Source of the DNA: Trichoplusia ni
Taxonomy: Eukaryota; Arthropoda; Insecta; Lepidoptera; Noctuidae
NCBI RefSeq assembly: GCF_003590095.1
Contig: NC_039478.1
Location: forward strand, 10,478,001-10,542,000
DNA length: 64,000 nucleotides
Direction: 5' to 3'
A model generated the notes under the pieces. That model ran no database searches. It was not told the DNA's origin and saw only the letters and a list, made by a program, of their open reading frames with translations. A program made the translations under genes and the position numbers. This document shows, piece after piece, positions 56,673 to 64,000 of the stretch. Each line of letters opens with the position of its first letter. Positions within the stretch are counted from its first letter, which is position 1.

Positions 56673-59600
56673 GGCTGTTATTATCAAAGTGTCTAAAATG
56701 TTCAAGCATGTTATGATCAAAAAATAAAAATACTTGATAACATACAAGAGTGAATAAAGTATTTGCCCCTTCACATTTTTGTTTATTTCAATCAAAGTTA
56801 TAGAATTTTACTTTCAGCGCAAGCAACTGCACTGTCAAAGCTTGAACATGACATCGAAAATTGAACTCGATCACGAAAACCTTAGTTCATTGTAACTCAA
56901 ATTTATAATTAAACAAAGTTACCACTCAGCATCACTGTGTATAAACAGTTTAATATCATTTAATGTAGAGACATTTCTCGCCGGCAGGGGTCGTCAAAAA
57001 ATGGCGGGTTTTAATTAATTCTCGTTACTCAGGTACAGGCTGTTGGTATGTATGTATGTTTGTTCATTTACATAAATGATGTGATGTTGTACAATGTAAT
57101 GATCGGCCATATTGCTTTTTGCTTTTGTTTTTGTGACTTTGGGTCACCTTTGTATGTTTTGATAAAGTCCTTTACATGTTATTTTGTAAAGAATAATTAT
57201 TTGGTATTAGGGATCATGTTTGGGAATAAAGCTAAGGTTTTTTGTACACGTGGCAATGTACATCCGACTCGATGAATTTAGTCTCTAATGAGGCGTGTAA
57301 GTAAGTCTGTATGTGACTAGGTTTGATGATGCGAATTTTAAAAAGATACTGCATCAAATTAGCTCAATACATATCAGAGCTACGACGCCAAAAATCGGCG
57401 ATCAAATTAATCCTATTTCCATCTACAATACCGAAAACACATTTAACATACTTTTTACCAGGGTAAAAAACAGCAATCTCTCCCAACGTAGTTCACAGGA
57501 ATTCTAATTCAATTGGTAAAGCCACTAGTTTATCCCGCGTATCTGTTTGTCCTAGCCCCAATATAGAGGAGAGCATCAACAAACATCGTTACAAAAATGA
57601 AGGAAGCCAAAAACACGGCGACTCCGGTCAATCTGCAAATAGACCAGATAAACTGAGCTCCCCTGCTCCTCTCATCCCCTTAGCTCAAGCATAGAGTTGT
57701 GGGGTTTGAAGGAGAGTTGAGGGTTCTATGTTAGTTGGTGATCTGTCGAGAACAGAGTAGCCAAATTGATTACACAAGATGGTTACGGATGGCCAGATCA
57801 GTCACGATGGGCAAACAAATGCGAAAGGCCCGCAGATGCGACTAATCCTAATATTAGCTATAATTTATTTTCACTATATTTTTTGGATCATTTGGGATGG
57901 GCAAAAAGCGATTTTTTTTTAAAGTTTCTGATCTCAATTACTATATATATCCTACTTACTGAGTATTTTGACGGAAAAAAATGCAATATTTTTAAATGTA
58001 ATCATATACATGAGGGTTTTTCAAATAGTTGGTTTGTTTTTTTTTTGGACTCAAAATCAAATTTTTTGTGTCTATTATTGTCTATATAATTCAGATATTG
58101 ATTATGATAGTAATACTATTAATATTGATACTGAATTAAAAGCTAAAAACAAACTCTTCGCAGTGTTATGACTATTTTACAAGGCTACATTATTTTCATA
58201 TAGTGTGTCTATTAAAATCCTTTTAAAGAATTTTAATTTATTCACAGAGCTTACAGGCTACAGAGAGCCTTTAATGGCATCATATTTTAAGATAACTAAA
58301 ATTTAAGTAAAGTATGAACATATAATAGTTACATTTTACATTAACATTTTACTTAAAAAATGTGTTAAAATTACAAAATTTCAAAAGTTTCTTTTAAAAC
58401 TTCTAAAGTGATTTGAGCTGTTAAAAACGCTATTACTTAAATAGAATCTGAGACGATAAAGCAAATAGTGGTTGGTTCTATCGTTTAACCACAAGTAACT
58501 TTACCTCTAATAGAGGTAATTAATGCTTATTCGTCTGTTTAAGAAGAGGCTAGGAGGGAGAGAAATCCAACACACCTGAGAAGTTTTCAAATCCAAGTTG
58601 TTTCTGGATAGGAAATGATCATGACTCCGGCTTTGGGCTGAGCGAAGGGAGGAAGACTTTTACTAGATAAAACCTACCCATTTTCCTTATCCTGCCTTTC
58701 GTTGAAGGCGCAGTAACCCAGACAATCGAGCAATCCTGTCTTAAATCAGACCTTTGACACCAGGTTGTATATTAATTCTACAAAAATATGAAGATTACAC
58801 TTATACTTTTACTGTGAATCTGCACCTTTTCCATTCAAGTCCACCGCGCAAAACCAACGAGCTTTAAACTAGAAACAGAGGTTCTACAATATATCAAGCA
58901 GGATCCTAATCTAAATCCTGTAATACCACCTACTACATCACTTACTAACTATATATACCTTCCTGTTCTATAGATGAAAGCAGAATATTAAAACAAATTT
59001 CTATAAAGGTAATTTTAAAAGCAACTTTACGTCGTTGCCCATAAAGCCTTTACACACCATCGGGAAAAGCATTTTGTATTATGGTTTGCGATAACATTTT
59101 TACTATTTTAGAATAATGTTTGAGCATAAAATGGGCTTCAGATTTTTTCGACATCAAGCCCATATTTAACGGAGTTGACAGCTAACTAGATTAAATGAAA
59201 ATTTATTTTTATTTATTACAGGCTTTGTGATTTTGGGGTTCACTAGCTAAAGGGTACAACCGGAACTGTATTACTAAGACACCAGTCTGTCTGCTTGTCC
59301 GACACCAGGCTATATCTCATGAACCATGATAGCTAAACAGTAAATAGGTATATGTAATAAATACTCAGAAAAATACGAGTCGAATTTAGACACCCAAGAC
59401 ATCACAATATATTACATTGTCTGTACCCATAGGTGTGAAAATAAACCCCCGAACAATTAAACTGAATTCAACCTTTATTAAACACAAGTATTTAATAAAC
59501 AACATCCAAATTCCTCGAGTCATCCACGCATCCATGTGACTACAAACCCATGTAACACACTGTTACATACCTCCGCGCAATTCTCCGGTAGTAAAGACAC

Positions 59601-59784
59601 TCGAAACTCATTACCCGGATAAGTTACCGTCCCTAACTACGTTTACCGTTAAACCAGGTAAATTAAATTCCTGTTTCTTGCTTATGTAACAAGTACCGTG
59701 ATATATAGTTGGTCTTGATCTTTGGTATAAAGTAGTTTGAGTTTTAGCTGGTTTAAACCTAGGTAAATTGGATTTTTTGGTCTT
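56673..59784. other. Unannotated AT-rich DNA
   Basis: I see no gene that I can support. Frames at 57313-57507 and 57766-58089 lack known motifs; the former starts on GTG. Confidence 0.4.
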
Positions 59785-59950
59785 TTACCATCGTCACCCA
59801 CTGGACGCCGGAGGAAAGACATCGTCGATGAGGTCGTCCTCAACGAAGGTGGTCTGACGATCTAGTCAAATACGCGGGGCGCACGTGGCCGGAAGAGAAA
59901 GGGGGAGGTCTTTTTTGATCCCACTGCTGGGAAAACCCAGCAGTGCGCTA
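59785..59950 (+). pseudogene. LINE C-terminal remnant (V-T-H-W-T-P-E-E)
   Basis: The plus strand reads V-T-H-W-T-P-E-E-R-H-R-R, a stop, then G-R-P-Q-R-R-W-S-D-D-L-V-K-Y-A-G-R-T-W-P-E-E-K. This is the conserved G-R-P-x-R-R-W-x-D-D C-terminus of an RTE-like LINE with one in-frame stop. It continues D-P-T-A-G-K-T-Q-Q-C-A, whose DNA forms a ten-base perfect hairpin (CACTGCTGGG, AAAA, CCCAGCAGTG at 59922-59945). Confidence 0.6.
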
Positions 59951-60224
59951 TAAAAAAAATGATCCTTGGCAGAGATTAAAAAAAAAACTTGTCTAAAAAG
60001 TGTGTGTACATTAATTACAACTAAGATTTCGTTATAAGGATTTATAACTGGTATATTATATATAGTTAACGTTAGTTACTTATCTCTCCCGCCTAAAATA
60101 AAAAAAAGTATTTTACCTGCCACTAAAATCCTAATAGAAGTCGTTCCAGCAGTTTTTGATGATAACCTGGAACAAACAGAAAATAATTTTAATAAAAACC
60201 TGTCAATTACGATTCAGACTCCTG
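59951..60224. other. Unannotated AT-rich DNA
   Basis: I see nothing supportable. Confidence 0.5.
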
Positions 60225-60282
60225 ACCTCATTTATGCTTGGTACGAAACGGTCATGCGTTTCGTAACAAGCATAAATAAGGT
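60225..60282. repeat. Near-perfect 26-bp hairpin
   Basis: The left arm 60225-60250 (ACCTCATTTATGCTTGGTAC then GAAACG) pairs with 60257-60282 at 24 of 26 positions across a six-base loop. The length and mismatch level would suit a small-RNA precursor, or a relic of an inverted-repeat element. Confidence 0.7.
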
Positions 60283-60357
60283 AAAGAGAAAAATTGGTAA
60301 CACCAATAAATTTATGACCCTAAAAATTGTTGCTTAAGATCAATATTTATTTAAATA

Positions 60358-60777
60358 TTTGTTGTTCTAGGGACCAAAGAACAAAATCATTACCTGGGAA
60401 AATTTTGACTGTCTAGCTATAACGGTTCATCTATACTAATATATAAAGCTGAAGAGTTTGTTTGTTTGTTTGAACGCGCTAATCTCAGGAACTACTGGTC
60501 CAAATTGAAAAAATCTTTTTGTGTTGAATAGACCATTCATCGAGGAAGGTTTTAGGCTAAGAACTATCACGCTGCAACTAATAGGAGCGAAGATTGGTAC
60601 AATGGAAAATGTGAACAAACAGGGCAGGTATAAATCATAACTTATATCTTCTACCCACGGGAACGAAGTCGCGGGCAACAGCTAGTCAGATATATTCGGC
60701 CTGATGACAATCGGACAGACAGAGGTACCTTAGTAATAGAGTTCCGTTTACACCCTTTCAATATTGAACCCTGAAAA
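60358..60777 (+). repeat. GTGCGAGTCGG dispersed repeat, split by a Helitron-like insertion
   Basis: The left part GACTGTCTAGCTATAACGGT then TCA ends at 60429. The right part resumes at 60686 with TCAGATATATTCGGCC, TGATGACAATCGGACAGACA and TAGTAATAGAGTTCCGTTTA. Rejoined, the order follows the family consensus, so the Helitron-like element is the younger insertion. Confidence 0.6.
60430..60685 (+). mobile_element. Helitron-like non-autonomous element, copy 6 (full length, nested)
   Basis: TCTATACTAATATATAAAGC to CGGGCAACAGCTAG, inserted precisely between A (60429) and T (60686) of an older repeat. Its body differs from copy 1 by only a few changes. Confidence 0.8.
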
Positions 60778-61339
60778 TAAGTACCTCAAATAAACTGCAA
60801 CATAAAATAGGTCGTGGACAGTTCCAAAAACGTTTCTTAATGGGTTCCGTAAATCTAAATGCCTCCGTTAATAAGCTTTAGAGAAGAGAACATTAAAGTA
60901 ATATTTCGAATAATCCGCGGATTATCAAAGTTTTGCCAAACTTGATTAAGATTGGACCCGCAAAATGTGCTTTGGGACCAAAATAGACCTTTTTCCATTT
61001 CGAGGCTAGAAGAGGTTGAATTTCGTTTAGACGGTTTGGTTCTTAAATATGTATGTGGGATTATGAATTCACAGATGACTGGTCGATTTTAATTTATTTA
61101 ATAATTTAATGCAATTTTAACCGACTTAGTTTTTTCGGAAGGTTTATTGGAAGGACTTCTGTGTTAACAAAACTGATGATTTTAGAAGTCTATAAATAAA
61201 TTTTAGTAAGCCCTGGCATTTTTGTATGGAAGAGCTTTTTGGTCAATTGGCTGTTTTACTTTAAAATTTTGTTAGTTTTTAGTCACAAGAGAGTTCTAGA
61301 ATAATATCCGAGGTGTGTTTATAAACATAGACATCTAAC
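60778..61339. other. Unannotated AT-rich DNA
   Basis: I see no gene or repeat. Confidence 0.5.
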
Positions 61340-61480
61340 ATGTAAAATTCTCGTGTCACGGTGTACATAATTGCACTCCTCCGAAACGGTTCGACCGATT
61401 CTCAAGAAATTTTGTATGCCTGATTTTTCATAGCTTTATTTTTTATTGTCTAAAATTTATTTGTATGGTGAAACGTTTAC
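61340..61480 (+). repeat. Fragment of a dispersed repeat
   Basis: TCGTGTCACGGTGTACATAA, TTGCACTCCTCCGAAACGGT and TCGACCGATTCTCAAGAAAT resemble a phrase found in many lepidopteran repeats (the CCGATTCTCATGAAATTTTG type). It occurs once here. Confidence 0.4.
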
Positions 61481-64000
61481 TGGGATGGTTAGTATACTAT
61501 AAGGTATCAAATCGAAACACCAATGTCTAATACCTCCTCCATTTTAAATTCAATAGAAACCAAGCTGAGATAACTCAACCCCTTCAACGTGATACACTTG
61601 CACCGGGGTTTAAATTCAACCCCGCTCCTTCTAATTATACCCCCACCTTTAATTAAATCGGGGTTGATAAATTTTCGTCTCACTAACTGTTGTTAAGGAA
61701 CTGTGGTTAGTGCATACTTATGGTTTAATTTCCCGTCACAAATGAGTTACCTGTGTTTTATGGTTAAATTTTAGTTCAAAATAAACCTCTAAGTCGTGGT
61801 ATTTTACACTCGTAGATAGAAGTGTATATTAAAGTTCTTTATAAATGTTATAGCCCATCTATTATAAAAAAAACTTATATTAACAACAATGAACGTACAA
61901 TAAATGGATATACGAAGAATATTTGCAAGACCTACTATTTTATTCACAATAGCCGTGTTCGGAATTTTTGAACCCTAATATTTTTGATCGAAGTATATTA
62001 TCCATCAATTTGAATAGCTGGAGATGCAAGTAAGCATACGCTCTCAAAAAACAGATCAGACAGTCCAGAACAGAACAGGTGACAGAAGAAACAAGAGAAC
62101 AATTTTACCACGTCATTTCTGGGACTCTCTCTTTTCGGCTTGTTTCTCTTTTTTTGCGATATTAGGTCACATGCTCCCTACACACATATCTAACTTATCT
62201 CTACTACTGAGCATAGACCATTAAAATAGCCCTCAAAGACCGACAGATCGTCGGTAGATAAAAGCTAAAAACCGCATATTTAAAAACTCACGCACACCTG
62301 CCGGTTGTTTATGTGAAATGACTATGTTTAACATGCACACAACGAAACTTGCTGGTTGATAAACCTTTCCTAATTATATTGAGGGCTGACCCTTTTAAAG
62401 CTCATTAAAATTAAATGTTTGCTGGCAACACTGATGCATGATTGTTGGCAACATTGCGATGGTTGTGTTTGTGTGCGTGTGTGACGTTTGTGTGCATCAT
62501 GTTTTAATTAGATCACAGGTACAAAGAACTTCAATCAACGTAGAACATATAAAAGAAAAAAATGTTTATCCGGCTTAAACTTAAAAAACAATGGAACCGT
62601 TTTAGATATTTTTTCCACCACTCATGTATCCTAGATCTATATTTTTATGTAACCCCAATGTCATCAAAAATAAGTAAACAAATGTTCATATGAATTAACA
62701 TAAAAATAAACTTTTTGGTAATATATATAATTTTTAAGAAAAACCCATAAAATCAAACGTGCGTCGTCTTTACTGCTTCAGGGCAGTATTCTAGGTCCAC
62801 TTATTTTCTACTCCTCCACGATCTATTCCTTAACTCTATTATTCAAGAACAGAAAAATGGTAAACGCTACAGTAGACAAATCTGGCCTTCAAACAGCAAG
62901 GTTATCCGAAAGCCACCCATCCACAAAATAGCCTTCATTACTCTTGCTTTATCTTAAGATTTCTAAGGTTTATACAAATCTGAGACATTAAAATTAATTC
63001 TAAGATTCCTTATGACCAGCCCCTTTTAATTTTTAAAGGCCACACAAACATAGAGCCTTTAATATCATAACTAGAATGTTCCATAAGTTTATATGTAACG
63101 CTTCTTACACGTTTTAACAAAGATGTGAATGTGAATACCATTGTTACATTAACGGCCTCATTAACACATAGAGGGAGATTATTAAATTTAATTAATGCGT
63201 TGTTTCTTGGTTTCGTACCAACATTATATGGAGCATAGTTTAAATGATTAGAGAAGGTGTTTCTAAATTGTAATTTTGTTCAATTTTGAGTTACCATTAG
63301 CCTTATTTTTTTCAAGCAGGTTGTAAGCTTGGTAAGAGAAGAATAGAGAAAAGTAATTAAGTGTAATAAAAAGAAGAAATTACGTTCTATCTAAATCGAT
63401 TTAACCAATTAAAAAAAATCATTGCATTCAACAGCGATTCAGCTAGACTCTCTAGAAACAGATTGGGAACCTTTACTTTATCTGCATAACGATTAGAAGG
63501 CATCTTGATTTTGAGAGAATTAGCGGAATAATAAGAAGAATTGGACGGGGAAAGAAATTTCAAACACTGCACGAGGTGAGTACCTACTAAAATGGCAGAA
63601 AAAAACAACACCACAACTCATACACCCTTAGAAATATTAGGATAAGCAAAAATGACGATAAGCATCTATTAAAAATAACAGTATTATGTAAAGAGCGTAC
63701 TAAAGTTAAAAGCAGATACATAATACGTGTACTTTCCTTGTTTTTATTGGATCAACGGCGGAACGAGGAAAAATTGAGAATAATCGCGTCAGTACAGGAG
63801 GTAACAGCAATCTGTTACGTTTATGGTTTGAAATTTATTCGAATGCTTTATTTGAAACAAACTTACTACAATAAGTAAGAAAAGCAAGTTCGACTTATAA
63901 GACTGACGATTCCAAAAAATTGGCAAAAGAAAATCCAATTTAAAAATAAAATGGCATCCATCAAATCTATGATTGTACTAAACGATTGCTTTCCTTCGAC
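61481..64000. other. Unannotated AT-rich DNA to the window end
   Basis: I see no gene and no supportable repeat. A (GT)n-like stretch at about 62466-62494 is a weak microsatellite. Short frames at 62024-62224 and 63387-63614 have no known domain. Confidence 0.45.

Noticed and set aside
57766..58089. A 107-residue plus-strand frame
   Set aside because: Rich in F, I, N and K as expected from AT-rich DNA, with no motif and no supporting context.
1..64000. CRISPR array, operons, or telomeric TTAGG repeats
   Set aside because: There are no spaced identical repeats of CRISPR type, no bacterial gene organisation, and no TTAGG array.

Overview
This window looks like AT-rich, gene-poor nuclear DNA of a moth or butterfly (Lepidoptera). 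The dispersed repeats suggest a noctuid-type moth: short Helitron-like elements ending in CTAG after a GC-rich hairpin, a SINE with a 5S rRNA-like head, tRNA-headed SINEs, RTE-like and R1-clade LINE ends with (GAT)n or poly(A) tails, and Penelope-like elements. I found no convincing host protein-coding gene and no rRNA, tRNA or CRISPR locus. Most open frames are short, start on non-ATG codons, or are shadows of repeats.

Layout. 1-3075 holds a foldback repeat reaching the left edge, a decayed LINE end with a (GAT)n tail, a diverged 18-bp minisatellite, a second foldback copy and a Helitron-like copy. 3597-5316 is the most striking locus: a Penelope-like element (PLE) made of two nearly identical 5'-truncated copies in inverted orientation, each encoding a GIY-YIG endonuclease domain, flanked by a 12-bp target duplication. 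6.5-20.5 kb carries scattered foldback, SINE and LINE remnants. 25.2-26.4 kb is a GC-rich island: a terminal-inverted-repeat element directly followed by the 3' end of an R1-clade LINE on the minus strand. 27.4-30.2 kb is a dense cluster of SINEs and Helitron-like copies, one SINE carrying a duplicated tail. 32-39 kb holds tRNA-SINE copies, a short palindromic PLE derivative nested in an older repeat, and a 5S-type SINE with a perfect 23-bp target duplication. 41-47 kb has more SINE and Helitron-like copies. 47.1-53 kb is almost featureless. 56.28-56.67 kb is a MITE with 48-bp inverted repeats. Near 60.4 kb a Helitron-like element is inserted into an older repeat.

The parts do not form a pathway. 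Their relationship is nesting and relative age: some insertions (PLE palindromes, the 35.4-kb SINE, the 60.4-kb Helitron-like copy) have crisp boundaries and interrupt older, diverged repeats. The best candidates for something unusual are the palindromic PLE pair, the SINE with a duplicated 3' tail, and the 18-bp minisatellite. I do not see a clear new multi-gene system.
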